This document shows positions 12,423-23,715 of a stretch of 26,005 bases of DNA, one piece after another. This DNA comes from Sphaeroforma arctica JP610. Lineage: Eukaryota; Opisthokonta; Ichthyosporea; Ichthyophonida. Both the position numbers and the translations under genes were made by a program. The notes below the pieces were generated by a model that was given only the letters and a program-made list of their open reading frames with translations, had not been told where the DNA came from and did no database searches. The stretch lies in assembly GCF_001186125.1 (NCBI RefSeq), contig NW_014040524.1:98003-124007 (forward strand). The letters are read 5' to 3'. Position 1 is the first letter of the stretch. Each line of letters starts with the position of its first letter.

Positions 12423-13900
12423 ATATATATATTATATTCTTATGTTTAGATGTTGATGGGTACACGCGAGTGTGGTTGGCTGCGCCACATGACGTGCAAT
12501 TATTGGGCTTGTGAGAGTGGTGTTCAGAGACCCTTACTTACTCTTATGAAGTGGTATGTTGCACATCATAATCACTGGTCGTGTCTGTTATAGGAATTGA
12601 AAATAAAAGTGTTCTGCGTTAAACAATAAAACCAGTCTACGCGTAAAGGTTTTAGGGTTTAAGGTTTACGTTTGCGCACACACACACACACAGTGAGCTT
12701 GTGGGCGCGGTCGTTCTTCTTGTAGATGAACACTGATAACCAACAGATGCCTCATTACACACACATGCCTTACACCCAAACCCTAAAATCCAAACCCTAA
12801 AAACCCCCGTGATTCACATGACTAACACGTGCACACATCTGCCAGACATACAAGCCGTGTCCATGATTCTCTCATACACTGATCACTCACATACACTGAT
12901 CACTCACATACACCATTCACTCACATACACTGATCACTCACATACACCGATCACTCACATACACCGATCACTCACATACACTGATCACTCACATACACTG
13001 ATCACTCACATACACTGATCACTCACATACACTGATCACTCACATACACTGACCACTCACATACACCGATCACTCACATACACTGATGGCATATGTGTAC
13101 ATATGTGATGTCCCCCTCACGCAGCTGACAGTGGAGTGAATGTGCAGTTGATTATCATGACCATGTACATGGTGCTGGTGTACATGGTGGTTAACTGTCT
13201 CATGGTCGTGTTCAAGCTGTGGAAGGTCTTCCGTAGTGAGGTGCAGCGCCTTAGCAACCACAACACCTCAGCAGCCAAAGACGACTCCTATAACACCCGG
13301 AACCACGAAGCCTCCGACCGATCAGGCGGGTAAGGCACACAGTGGTTAAACGATGACCAGAGAGAGAGAGAGTGTGTGTGTGTGTATGTTTGTGAACTGT
13401 GAGTTGGTATAAGAACTGGTATACGAAATATCTTGATGGGGTTGTCGTAGAAGGACTGCGTAGTTTTGTGGTTGCTATGGACTGCATGATTGCGTGCGGG
13501 TGTATGTGAACGGAATAATTAGCCGGCGATAGTTGTACCACCGTACTGTTTTGTCTTTGATGACTGTCATGAAGTGTGCCCTGTGCCTCTATGTGCGACT
13601 ATTGCGTTGCTTTGTGGCGGGTACTTCATGCACTTTATCTACAAACACACGTTAACGTCTTCTATCATGTCATAGTTAATTCCAATGTGTTTATATATTC
13701 CTTTTCTCGGATGTAACTTAAGATGTTCCTTTATGGCGTTCAACGCCACAAACGTTCACCTGACGTGTCACTCTGCTACTAAACCATACCCTTTTTTTAA
13801 TAGTTTATATACATATATATATATATATATATATACGCACACACACACACATATATATATTTATATATATACATATACATATATATACGCACACACACAC

Positions 13901-13932
<32 letters not shown>

Positions 13933-14014
13933 GTTTGTGTGTGTTTATAATATCAATATATATATATATATATATAAATATAAGAATATATATATAAATA
14001 TAAGAAAATACATG

Positions 14015-14058
<44 letters not shown>

Positions 14059-14985
14059 ATATATAAATATATATGTGTGCGTGTGCGTGTGTGTTTGTGT
14101 TTTGTGTTTGTGCGTACATATATATTTCCACTAACCATATATCAATCCACATGTCATTGAATACAGTGATTCGATAGCACAGCCCAGTCAGCGGCAACTG
14201 CTGCCCATGTCGGGACCCAGTGGACAAGGCGACAGAGGCAGTGCGGGCATTCTCCACGTCAAGGGTGTGAGTGAACCCATCAACACCGACAAACAGTCCT
14301 CGTCAGGTATGCTTGTTACATTTTATTATATGTTTTCACACGATAATATATATATATATATAATTTGAAATTGAATTTGAAATTGAAGTGTTGCTGTGGT
14401 TGATTACTGTGGTTATGGAAGTAGGTGTTTGCTCCGACTTGTGTCATGCGATGCGTATAGTGTAGGTTAAGACACTTCTAAGCACGATCTTACTTATTCT
14501 ACCAGATCCAAGCCACCCCACTTCGTCAAGTCCACACAACTGCCAACTATATTCTCCCAAGCAGTCTCAGCTCAATACAACTCACAACTGAATACGACAC
14601 ACACGTAGCAGCACACTTATCTCTCTGAACCAAACTCAGCCCTACAGTACACAGCGCTAACCGTGCACGCTCATTCGCCTCAGGTAACTTCAACTCAGTG
14701 ATGTTCACATCGTCAGGCGGTGGTCTGCTGTCGTACCCCACAGCCGCATCATCCAGCAGCAACGGCTCACTACAACGATCCAATTCCAACAACGCCACAC
14801 CCAACAACACCACTGGCAACACTAACAGCGCAGCCACAAGAAAGAGGGAATACAAGCGTGCAGCAGGGGTCATTAAAGGGCCTGGGTCAGCGTCCATCAA
14901 CACGGCCGCGTGTGTGGACGATAGGTGTATAGTCGAGGCTGACGATGTGGCCGAGGGGGCGTCATCAGACCTAACTGAGGTGTAG
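527..14985 (+). CDS. Class C (GABA-B-like) G-protein-coupled receptor, 21 exons, 5' partial
   Basis: Predicted plasma-membrane receptor. Exons: 527-739, 1216-1391, 1826-1898, 3916-4008, 4643-4866, 4998-5143, 5969-6121, 6474-6593, 6907-7091, 7359-7490, 7902-8001, 8168-8378, 8678-8800, 9050-9149, 9684-9846, 10560-10744, 11112-11287, 11789-12093, 13125-13329, 14167-14306, 14684-14985. All are bounded by AG and GT, all phases agree, and they sum to 3525 nt (1174 codons plus TAG). The extracellular part is about residues 1-745, the seven-helix domain about 746-1000 and the cytoplasmic tail about 1000-1174. There are roughly a dozen N-x-S/T sites in the ectodomain and none of its segments is strongly hydrophobic. 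No start codon or signal peptide lies in the window, so the 5' end is missing. The weakest borders are the donor at 7490 (GTGTCG), the acceptor at 3916 (AAG) and the 3' end of exon 14. The ligand is unknown; G-protein coupling is inferred from the family. Confidence 0.87.
765..955. repeat. Mixed microsatellite TA/TATG/CG/TG in receptor intron 1
   Basis: Runs of TA, TATG, CGCG and TG alternate over about 190 bp. Short open frames in all directions here are repeat artefacts. A second TG run lies at 1138-1172. The rest of intron 1 holds nothing else recognised. Confidence 0.9.
1235..1248. promoter_or_regulatory. RFX X-box-like motif GTTACTATAGCAAC (in exon 2)
   Basis: It fits the X-box form GTHNYYATRRNAAC. 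It lies in coding sequence, so it may be constrained by the protein. Confidence 0.2.
1633..1790. repeat. Diverged direct duplication, about 92-bp period, receptor intron 2
   Basis: Blocks beginning AACACTCCCCTGCATCATGC (1633) and AACACTACCCTGCATCACGC (1725) continue in parallel through a CATGTGA and a TTTCAGGGTTTTAGCC-like segment. Each includes one AGGGTTTTAG motif. Confidence 0.7.
1946..2053. repeat. 16-bp tandem array, about 7 copies, receptor intron 3
   Basis: The unit is GACAGGTGCAATTTGC, nearly perfect. It begins about 47 bp after the exon 3 donor. The unit GCGACAGGTGC resembles the exon 3/intron 3 junction GCGACCAGGTAGGTGC, and each copy contains CAGGTG. Confidence 0.9.
2143..2990. 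repeat. 27-bp minisatellite, about 31 copies, receptor intron 3
   Basis: The unit begins ATTAGTGACTTATATTGT and ends with TACATTT or close variants. Because 27 is a multiple of three and the unit lacks stops in some frames, long open frames appear on both strands (repeats of FISDLYCIT and of NVIQYKSLI). Upstream copies (GACTTGTGTTTCATT, GGCTTGAATTGTATT) form an 81-bp higher-order unit; downstream copies are more uniform. Treated as non-coding. Confidence 0.92.
2991..3600. repeat. AT-rich degenerate TTTATTAATACT repeats, then GTGAATGTGA repeats
   Basis: The remainder of intron 3 is a decayed simple-sequence region of TACTTTTAT-like words. It has one clearer 30-bp duplication (3110-3180, ACTTTTATTTAATGTTAATA), then purine-rich GTGTATGAGTAAGA words at 3490-3600. 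Between 3600 and 3915 only a CT-rich tract before the exon 4 acceptor is visible. Confidence 0.7.
3916..5143 (+). CDS. Receptor exons 4-6: ectodomain, unrecognised domain
   Basis: These exons encode residues 155-308. They contain the acidic/aromatic stretch [14 protein letters not shown], the stretch [10 protein letters not shown], and a basic-aromatic region ([14 protein letters not shown]), then ELSIRNDT and a CNDGFF motif just before the cysteine-rich module. Several N-x-S/T sites and a mixed beta-like hydrophobic pattern suit an extracellular domain. No family was recognised. Exon 4 has an AAG acceptor behind a long pyrimidine tract and a donor GTATGTGCG that runs straight into a GT-rich array. 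Exon 6 ends ACCAACACAA before GTAAGCG, and that junction is repeated through the following intron. Confidence 0.75.
4009..4265. repeat. GTATGTATGTGCGTGTGT array starting at the exon 4 donor
   Basis: The array begins with the donor itself (GTATGTGCGTGTGT) and repeats about 18-bp variants for 250 bp, so many copies carry a GTATGT word identical to the functional 5' splice site. Confidence 0.9.
4560..4610. repeat. Poly-C runs before the exon 5 acceptor
   Basis: Two runs of about ten C, separated by TCTCA, lie in the pyrimidine-rich end of intron 4, 35-80 bp before exon 5. They may act as part of the polypyrimidine tract. Confidence 0.7.
4910..4976. repeat. Short CCAATTAAATATG repeats in receptor intron 5
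   Basis: Four to five copies of CAATTAAATATGC-like words fill half of the 131-bp intron between exons 5 and 6. Confidence 0.7.
5133..5690. repeat. 22-bp tandem array that includes the exon 6 donor
   Basis: About 24 copies of ACCAACACAAGTAAACGTAC plus AC. The first copy is the last 11 nt of exon 6 plus its 5' splice site (ACCAACACAA then GTAAGCG), so every unit carries AAGTAA(A/G)(C/G), a near-copy of the working donor. The array fills most of intron 6; 5700-5968 has only short repeats (CATGTG, CCCTTCCCACCT). Confidence 0.92.
5969..6593 (+). CDS. Receptor exons 7-8: GCC2/GCC3 cysteine-rich module
   Basis: These exons encode residues 309-399. The repeated pattern CQPCPVGTW ... [26 protein letters not shown] is the usual form of the GCC2/GCC3 (ephrin-receptor-like, TNFR-like) repeat, with CxxCPxGT and CxxCPxG spacing. 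Exon 8 adds CDYC and further N-x-T sites. Such modules are small disulfide-bonded extracellular units often found in membrane receptors of animals and their unicellular relatives. The splice phases (1/1) would allow exon shuffling. Confidence 0.8.
6275..6465. repeat. Tandem repeats with GTGCTATTTTTAG, receptor intron 7
   Basis: Imperfect units of 35-40 bp built from CTCCTCGGATGTGCTATTTT and TAGCTCATCTGTT continue to the exon 8 acceptor. The pyrimidine-rich words ending TTTTTAG are acceptor-like. Confidence 0.75.
6604..6892. repeat. Telomere-type CCCTAAA runs in receptor intron 8
   Basis: Diverged ACCCTAAACC/ACCCTAGA words occur at 6604-6720 and four tandem CCCTAAA at 6852-6890, just before the exon 9 acceptor. 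The heptamer is the plant/algal-type telomere repeat in the C-rich orientation. Confidence 0.8.
6907..9149 (+). CDS. Receptor exons 9-14: ectodomain, unrecognised beta-rich region
   Basis: These exons encode residues 400-683. The region is rich in Trp, Tyr, Phe, Asp and Pro (for example [41 protein letters not shown]) and has scattered cysteines and N-glycosylation sites. It has no transmembrane segment. A ligand-binding Venus flytrap (ANF_receptor) domain would be expected here in a GABA-B receptor, but its motifs were not recognised. The exon 10 reading frame runs on to a stop at 7529; a donor at 7491 (GTGTCG) is the only in-phase exit found. Exon 14 could end at 9091 (GTGAGT) or 9149 (GTATGT), both in phase 0; the longer form is used. 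Confidence 0.7.
6971..6983. promoter_or_regulatory. RFX X-box-like motif GTTGCCTAGCAAC (in exon 9)
   Basis: Perfect GTTGC/GCAAC half-sites spaced by three bases, inside coding sequence for SLPSNQ. Confidence 0.2.
7097..7150. repeat. 18-bp repeat, three copies, receptor intron 9
   Basis: AGCACATGCAGAGTGAGA is repeated from about 10 bp after the exon 9 donor. Confidence 0.8.
7202..7301. repeat. 50-bp direct duplication carrying acceptor-like sites
   Basis: Units at 7202-7251 and 7252-7301 start TTCTATATTCCCATC and contain a pyrimidine tract and TACAG followed by AG(T/G)GTTCTGT. Each is a plausible 3' splice site upstream of the real one at 7358. Confidence 0.85.
7527..7640. repeat. CCCTAAA run and CA microsatellite, receptor intron 10
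   Basis: AAACCCTAAACCCTAAAACC at 7527-7550 is followed by a CA run at 7609-7625. Confidence 0.8.
7704..7862. repeat. 26-bp tandem array, 6 copies, receptor intron 10
   Basis: The unit is ACATTGCCGGTCTATGATAC plus ATAGTT and is nearly identical between copies, which suggests recent expansion. Confidence 0.92.
8160..8172. promoter_or_regulatory. RFX X-box-like motif GTTGCTAGGCAAC across the exon 12 acceptor
   Basis: Perfect half-sites with three-base spacing. The acceptor TAG/GC lies in the centre of the palindrome. Confidence 0.25.
8395..8408. promoter_or_regulatory. RFX X-box-like motif GTTGCCATGGAAAC (intron 12)
   Basis: A match to the classical X-box, 17 bp after exon 12 and free of coding constraint. 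Half-motifs GGTTGCTATGG follow at 8499-8509 and 8517-8527. Confidence 0.3.
8483..8537. repeat. 19-bp repeat GGTTGCTATGGTGTTTGC, receptor intron 12
   Basis: Two full copies and one partial copy of GGTTGCTATGGTGTT. The word GGTTGCTATGG also occurs at 13470-13480 in intron 19. Confidence 0.75.
8935..9028. repeat. About 41-bp duplication and CACT repeats, receptor intron 13
   Basis: GGTTTCTCATATAATATGAT and GGTTTCTCATATGATATGAT each lead into CACTCACTCATC. The rest of the intron is GT-rich without other features. Confidence 0.75.
9253..9430. repeat. CACT repeats with telomere-like words, receptor intron 14
   Basis: CTCACTCA runs flank AACCCTAAAACCCT (9299-9312). After the possible microexon, TTTAGGG-like words in the opposite orientation occur at 9385-9426, so both orientations are found within 130 bp. 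ATTTACATATTTACGTACTT repeats follow at 9520-9552 and CCCTAAAA words at 9630-9658. Confidence 0.75.
9336..9368 (+). CDS. Possible 33-nt cassette microexon of the receptor
   Basis: After CACTCGCAG and before GTACAC lies a 33-nt stretch encoding [11 protein letters not shown]. It is phase 0 on both sides, between exon 14 (ends phase 0) and exon 15 (starts phase 0), so its inclusion keeps the frame and adds 11 residues just outside the membrane. It is short and has a modest donor, so it may be an optional exon or a chance match. Confidence 0.4.
9684..9846 (+). CDS. Receptor exon 15: membrane-proximal ectodomain
   Basis: This exon encodes residues 684-737 in the chosen model, with [23 protein letters not shown] and a single Cys (KYSCDGDG), then [10 protein letters not shown] just before helix 1. 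It is phase 0 at the start (CAG/TGG) and phase 1 at the end (AATG/GTATGT). The three N-terminal Trp/Phe positions and N-x-S sites fit an extracellular stalk. Confidence 0.8.
10050..10270. repeat. 22-bp tandem array, about 9-10 copies, receptor intron 15
   Basis: Units of the form TCTATGAGTAGTCTATTATT plus AG drift toward TCTATGATTAATCTATAATT at the downstream end. More diverged copies start near 9975. A CCCATT run lies at 10478-10500 in the pyrimidine-rich end of the intron. Confidence 0.88.
10560..13329 (+). CDS. Receptor exons 16-19: seven-helix class C (7tm_3, GABA-B type) domain
   Basis: Helix 1 is [19 protein letters not shown], followed by the loop [11 protein letters not shown]. Helix 2 is [15 protein letters not shown]. 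Helix 3 has [20 protein letters not shown], the class C pattern G-F-x(4)-FGALF-x-K-T-x-R. Helix 4 starts [10 protein letters not shown], helix 5 [16 protein letters not shown], and helix 6 is preceded by [16 protein letters not shown], matching the GABA-B signature (N/E)SKYIGxSxYN. Helix 7 is [17 protein letters not shown]. Cysteines at the top of helix 3 (SWGCYTG) and in loop 2 (WQVCEVG) could form the conserved disulfide. After helix 7, FKLWKVF replaces the common FxPK. Exons: 10560-10744, 11112-11287, 11789-12093, 13125-13329. Confidence 0.92.
10742..10911. repeat. Copies of the exon 16 splice junction inside intron 16
   Basis: GTGGTACGTTTTCT spans the exon 16 end and its donor (10742-10755). 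It is repeated exactly at 10873-10886 and 10898-10911, and in part at 10812-10822. The rest of the intron up to 11111 has no other feature apart from a TAGGGTTTTTAG word near 11045. Confidence 0.85.
11288..11530. repeat. GTGTAGTGTGTAATGTGTAG array starting at the exon 17 donor
   Basis: From the donor GTATGTAGGGTGTAATGTGT onward, about 240 bp consist of variants of GTGTAGTGTGCAATGTGTAG. A CCCTAAACCCTAA run follows at 11538-11553. The rest of the intron to 11788 holds a poly-C run and CA repeats before the acceptor. Confidence 0.9.
12140..12440. repeat. Long TA microsatellite flanking an assembly gap, receptor intron 18
   Basis: Over 100 bp of TA on each side, with short CA segments. The length is not reliable because the gap lies inside it. 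Confidence 0.95.
12284..12303. other. Assembly gap (20 N), plus single N at 12330 and 12333
   Basis: The run of N lies in the TA repeat; its true size is unknown. It does not touch a predicted exon. TTTAGGG/CCCTAAA words occur downstream at 12645-12668 and 12778-12805. Confidence 0.99.
12872..13087. repeat. 17-bp tandem array, about 12 copies, receptor intron 18
   Basis: The unit is TACACTGATCACTCACA with C/T and A/C variants; each copy has a TGATCA palindrome. It ends about 37 bp before the exon 19 acceptor. Confidence 0.92.
13802..14118. repeat. TA, CA and TG microsatellites, receptor intron 19
   Basis: About 300 bp of TA runs interrupted by CA/TG segments and a TATAAATATAAGA repeat. No exon is seen from 13330 to 14166. 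A short TA run also occurs at 14347-14362 in intron 20. Confidence 0.92.
14167..14985 (+). CDS. Receptor exons 20-21: cytoplasmic tail and stop
   Basis: Exons 14167-14306 and 14684-14985 encode a low-complexity tail rich in Ser, Gly, Asn and Thr (for example [15 protein letters not shown]) with a basic patch (TRKREYKR). It ends LTEV before TAG. T-x-V at the C-terminus fits a class I PDZ ligand, suggesting scaffold binding (inference). No coiled coil like that of animal GABA-B tails was seen. The joining phase is 1 (TCAG then GTAAC). An alternative acceptor upstream could give another tail. Confidence 0.75.
14506..14591 (+). CDS. Possible alternative last exon of the receptor
   Basis: A good acceptor (TTATTCTACCAG) at 14505 is followed, in the phase left by exon 20, by 27 open codons ([16 protein letters not shown]...) and TGA at 14589-14591. 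Using it would replace the tail that ends in T-E-V with a short Ser/Gln/Asn-rich end lacking the PDZ ligand. No donor was seen before the stop, so it would be terminal. Without transcripts it may be ordinary intron. Confidence 0.3.
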
Positions 14986-16332
14986 TGGGGGGTGCGATGG
15001 GGTGGATGGAAATAGTTAGTAACTGTAGTATGGGAGACTTTAGGTGTACGGCAGTGAGTCCTGGGACTCTGAGAGTATGTAAGTGGTGGGAAACGATTAG
15101 TAGGTGGCGGGTGGGGGGTAGCGCAAGTAGGTGCACCTGGCAGGTATGCGCACTGTGTGTGTGTCTGCATTGGATTTGCAAGTGTCGGGCGAACACTGTG
15201 TCCGTGTGAGTCATGTGTTCGTATATGACTTCTCCGCAACGGTCTAATGTATAGCTCAGTGCACGGACACCTCTTGTGTGGTGCGGCAGGCATGCAGCGT
15301 CACCAACCACTACGCGTGGGCACGAACACGCACGTATGCACATCGCCACTGTCTGTTCTGTAGGAGGACGAGATAAAGAGACACGTAGACGAGATGGCAT
15401 GCATGGGCTCTATGCGCAGAACTTACGAATGCAACACTCAGCCAAGCTAATGGATGTGTGTAGCAATGGAGTCATCTACACGTGGACACCTTTGACTTCC
15501 CCCAGTGGCTCTGCGCTGGGGCGGGCGTGGTGGGGAGAGCCACAGACTATATCACAAGTGCAGGAAAAAAAAAGTACGCACACACGCGACCACTAAAGGC
15601 CACGCCAGCCCATGTCAAGCGATGGGCAGAAAACACCTTAACAAAAAAGCAGCAGTGCCACTGTTACAACCTTATATGGGGCCATAGTGGGATTAGCTGT
15701 AGCTGTAGCATGGACAATTAAACAGCAGCATAGGCAAAGGCATAGACATAGGCATAGGTCTAGTCATAGTCATAAGAAGTCGCCCTGCACATCAGCAGAG
15801 TAAACTTGGGACAACACTAGTAAAAGGGAATGAATACCGCCCACTCGGCGCAGTAGAAATGGCGGGAGCCCGCGCGAATGCTGTAGCCTCAGACGTCTAG
15901 TTAGTTGCGCACAGGTGTCGTCTCACTAGAAGACAATCAACCGTAGCAGGGGACGCTCGTGCACGGGTGGTGCCAGTCATCACACGGAGTGGGCTGCAGT
16001 GTCTGAACTAGGTTTGCGTTCGGCCGTATCACTATTCACAGTAATAGCCAGCATCTCCCAGGGGGAGCAATGTGGCAAAGTAGGTCGTCCAACATTGGCG
16101 TACGGGCGTTCTCGCGTACGTATGGGCTGATGTACAGAGAGCGAAGTACACGTGCCGTTAAAACGCATCATTCGCAGATGGACGCAAGAACAGCCAACAC
16201 CAACACTACACTCGCAAGGAAGTGGTTGGTTAATAGTCTTAACGTTGTAATATGGAGTGCGCATCACAGCGAGCTGCTCCAAATAGCTGGATTCCTGATT
16301 CGTGACACTCAGGTACTATCAGGGCATCCTAA
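14986..16332. other. Intergenic: 3' flank of the receptor gene
   Basis: Apart from the weak open stretches at 15364-15803 and a GGCATA-type repeat at 15725-15775, nothing was recognised. No AATAAA is seen close to the receptor stop. Confidence 0.5.
15364..15803 (+). other. Orphan open stretches between genes (possible exons)
   Basis: A strong acceptor (CTGTTCTGTAG) at 15363 precedes 28 open codons (EDEIKRHVDEMACMGSMRRT...) ending at TAA 15448-15450. A second pair, 15464-15573 and 15653-15803, can be spliced GTACGC..AAGCAG in phase. It gives VDTFDFPQWLCAGAGVVG and then a hydrophobic run (LYGAIVGLAVAVAWTI), a His/Arg-rich tail and TAA at 15801-15803. No start codon or family was found. These could be alternative 3' exons of the receptor, a small tail-anchored protein or chance. 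Confidence 0.2.
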
Positions 16333-16447
16333 TTAGAAAACATATGTATGTGATATCACATTAATAAATTTCACGTATAAATCTCATCCTTTAAATTAGA
16401 AAACATATGTTTGTGATATCACATTGATAAGTTTCGTGTAGGAATCT
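16333..16447. repeat. Two-copy direct repeat, about 62-bp period
   Basis: TTAGAAAACATATGTATGTG and TTAGAAAACATATGTTTGTG each continue with ATATCACATT(A/G)ATAA(A/G)TTTC and a diverged end. GTGATATCAC inside each unit is a perfect palindrome. Confidence 0.85.
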
Positions 16448-17790
16448 TCAATGCATCCCGCAGAGGAATTGGTTTATGTATGACTGCATATATACAACCA
16501 TGGTGCAATGTGCGTGGAGTCGAAAAGTTATTTATAGCCAAGTCTAGTGAGTGTTCCTAAGGCTTAAAGTTGAGTAGAGGAGATGCCCTAACTGGAGACG
16601 GGGATCCAATTTTATACCAGCTTTAGTATGGTCCTGCATCGTTTAATGTTGAAATGTAGTGATACATATAAAGCGTAAACACCCGGTTAAGCCTGCTCAA
16701 ATTAAGTTAAGCGCTTCAGATCGAAACTCAAAACCGCCAGTCGTTGGTGACGAATAAATTGAAACCATAGCAAGCCCCACAGAACAGTCTTATATTCCAC
16801 TCTGCAGTGAACCAATATCCGAGGTCTGGTAGCAATTCAATAATAACAGCACTCAACTGACACACTGGAAGACTGCGACAAGGCATTGAGCAGTCGTATA
16901 TACCTCTAGAATGCACATCTGCGGCGACCAAATACATACTTGATTGATAGACCCCCTAATATATAAAGTCAAGCGCAACCATGTGAACACACAAGAATCG
17001 AACTTGAACAGAAATTGTTAAAACCTTCATTATACGCCACGCCATAGCACACAAGTGTTTCTTTGTAGTGGAAAGCACACTATTGCTATATACTGGTATT
17101 AAATGTGGTGACATCCCAAAGAAGTTGTCTGAAAGCAATATTTGCCTTGGTTATAAGAATATCTTGAAAAGTTTATTTTTTTATCATAAATGTCGACTAT
17201 ATACTAACAATAGTAAGTATGCTTTCCACAGACCAGTAAGCTTGTCAAAGACCGCATGAGTTGATATTTCAAAATTCTGACTGTCTTCATGTAGCCGCAA
17301 GCAATGTATGAACGCGAATCGGCATATATTTATTTACAAAGCAGGCAGCATGTTTACATTTGTAACGCATGCATGTAAACAAGCAATATCTCAAGACGTA
17401 TATTCTAGATGAAAGTTTGTAGTGAAAATTGCAGCTTCGATCAGCATTCTATTGAGGGCACCTCTTGCGTGGTTAAAAAAATGCCCGCTTGGACAGGATT
17501 TCAATTTGGCGACGTAGAAATATATTTAAATATTTATAAATACATGCCGATAAAATGTCGAGAAATTTTTATAGAGTCGTAGTACGACATGTGGTATTTA
17601 GAATAGCTAAATATTTATCTGCACGTTGATATCAACATGTGAACTCTCTCGAGAAAAAAACCATCTACTAAAAAAAACAATAAATATATTACGTTTGTTT
17701 TTTTTTAAACAAAACAAAAACAAAATTAAACAAGAATCTGTTTGTTTTTATTTTATTTTTAAAAAACAATTTTATAGTAAAATAGAAACT
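16448..17790. other. Intergenic stretch, AT-rich in its last 300 bp
   Basis: No family was recognised here. Short open frames at 16728-16937 (-) and 17068-17259 (+) lack support. From about 17500 the sequence becomes AT-rich, with A and T homopolymer runs (17660-17780). Confidence 0.5.
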
Positions 17791-17840
17791 AGAGTCGAGT
17801 GACTCGAGTCTCGACACTCGAGTTTCGAGTCTCTCACTCT
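17790..17840. promoter_or_regulatory. Palindromic CTCGAG/GAGTC cluster upstream of the dehydrogenase
   Basis: Within 50 bp there are GACTCGAGTC (17801-17810) and ACTCGAGT (17816-17823), both perfect palindromes, plus further GAGTC words, about 360 bp before the ATG. It could be a transcription-factor site cluster or a decayed repeat. Confidence 0.3.
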
Positions 17841-17891
17841 ACTCTCTCTCTGTAGCGATATTTTTGATCGAATTTAGTAACAAAGCTAAGA

Positions 17892-17902
17892 TTTTGGCGC
17901 GC
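17892..17902 (+). promoter_or_regulatory. E2F-like motif TTTTGGCGCGC
   Basis: It contains TTTGGCGC, which fits the E2F/DP consensus TTTSSCGC, in AT-rich surroundings about 280 bp before the dehydrogenase ATG. It is a single motif, so weak evidence. Confidence 0.25.
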
Positions 17903-18179
17903 AATGTTCCAAAACTGTTGAATTTAGGCGTCTATGCCAAAACCCATTTATACCCATATCTGGCCATATATGTATTGGAAAAATAAATAAAAATACTGTG
18001 TTACTTCTACATCAGGTGTAAATACCGCAGCAAATAGCTGAGCAACAGCTGAGCAATAAACATATTAAAGTAAAGGGACTTCCATTCATGATTTAAAATA
18101 ATAGTACTTTATACTACTTAACCACTTATAGATATTTACAAAGCTGTCAGTTGCTGAAGAGAAAGGTCACCCAGCTATC

Positions 18180-22894
<4,715 letters not shown>

Positions 22895-23713
22895 TCACCT
22901 CTTGTAGTTTAGGAGGAGTGTATGATCCATGTGTTTGTGATGGTTGTTGGATAATTTATGCGTTTGCGAATATGTGAGACCTTTGGAGGGTGTGCAGACT
23001 GCACACCAGTTCACCACGATGGAATAACATTGCCAGGCATGCTGGCGTGAACATAGGCCACGGGCACCGGAGTAGACGATTGAAAGGGGGACAAAACAGC
23101 CACGTATCTATTTCAGCTAACCATACCAAGCATATTGCGTTATAGAATGCTAGCCAGAGTCACATACTCTCATTAAGAGCATGTGCCCCGTCATGATGAT
23201 TTGGTGCATTTGAAAAAAACGTGTTCAAGTAACGCATCGGAATACGACCTGCAACGATCGTACCACTCACCTGAGAGCACGTGTAATATACAAATCACCC
23301 GGTAATGAATATCAGGAACACAATCACGGTTCGGTACATTGCACTATTGAGTGTCGTCATGGCACATCAATGCCCTCTTGTTCCCGCCAAGTGCGGTAGA
23401 ACGAGGATAAATACTTACCAGTAGAGGAAGCAATATAAAAGTCGCTTGTTACCAGATTCCACACGTCTAACATGTATAGCGTGCGAAGAACGTATTTTAA
23501 CACAGAGAGGCTAGCCTTATTTCTCTTCGTACAATACTGCCTCGTGTGCCATAAACCTCCGCCATTCCAGAGCCTCTCGAGTGACTTAGCAAGCCGTATC
23601 AATAATAGCGATGAAACAACTTGACAATTTGAAATAAATGTATGGGCATGTGCGACGGTCGTGTTCAGTGTTCTGTTGCGAAGAACTGCGGATGGTTTCG
23701 ACCGAGTTCACCA
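22895..23713. other. Intergenic, 3' flank of the dehydrogenase
   Basis: No exon, RNA gene or repeat was recognised. An AATAAA at about 23631 is too distant to assign as its polyadenylation signal. Confidence 0.5.
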
Positions 23714-23715
23714 AT

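Noticed and set aside
14547-15293. 248-codon minus-strand open frame with a hydrophobic run
   Set aside because: It is antisense to the receptor's last exon, whose Ser/Thr/Asn-rich codons read as hydrophobic on the other strand; no homology was recognised.
16728-17259. Short open frames on both strands in the intergenic region
   Set aside because: 60-70 codons, no recognised motif and no clear splice borders.
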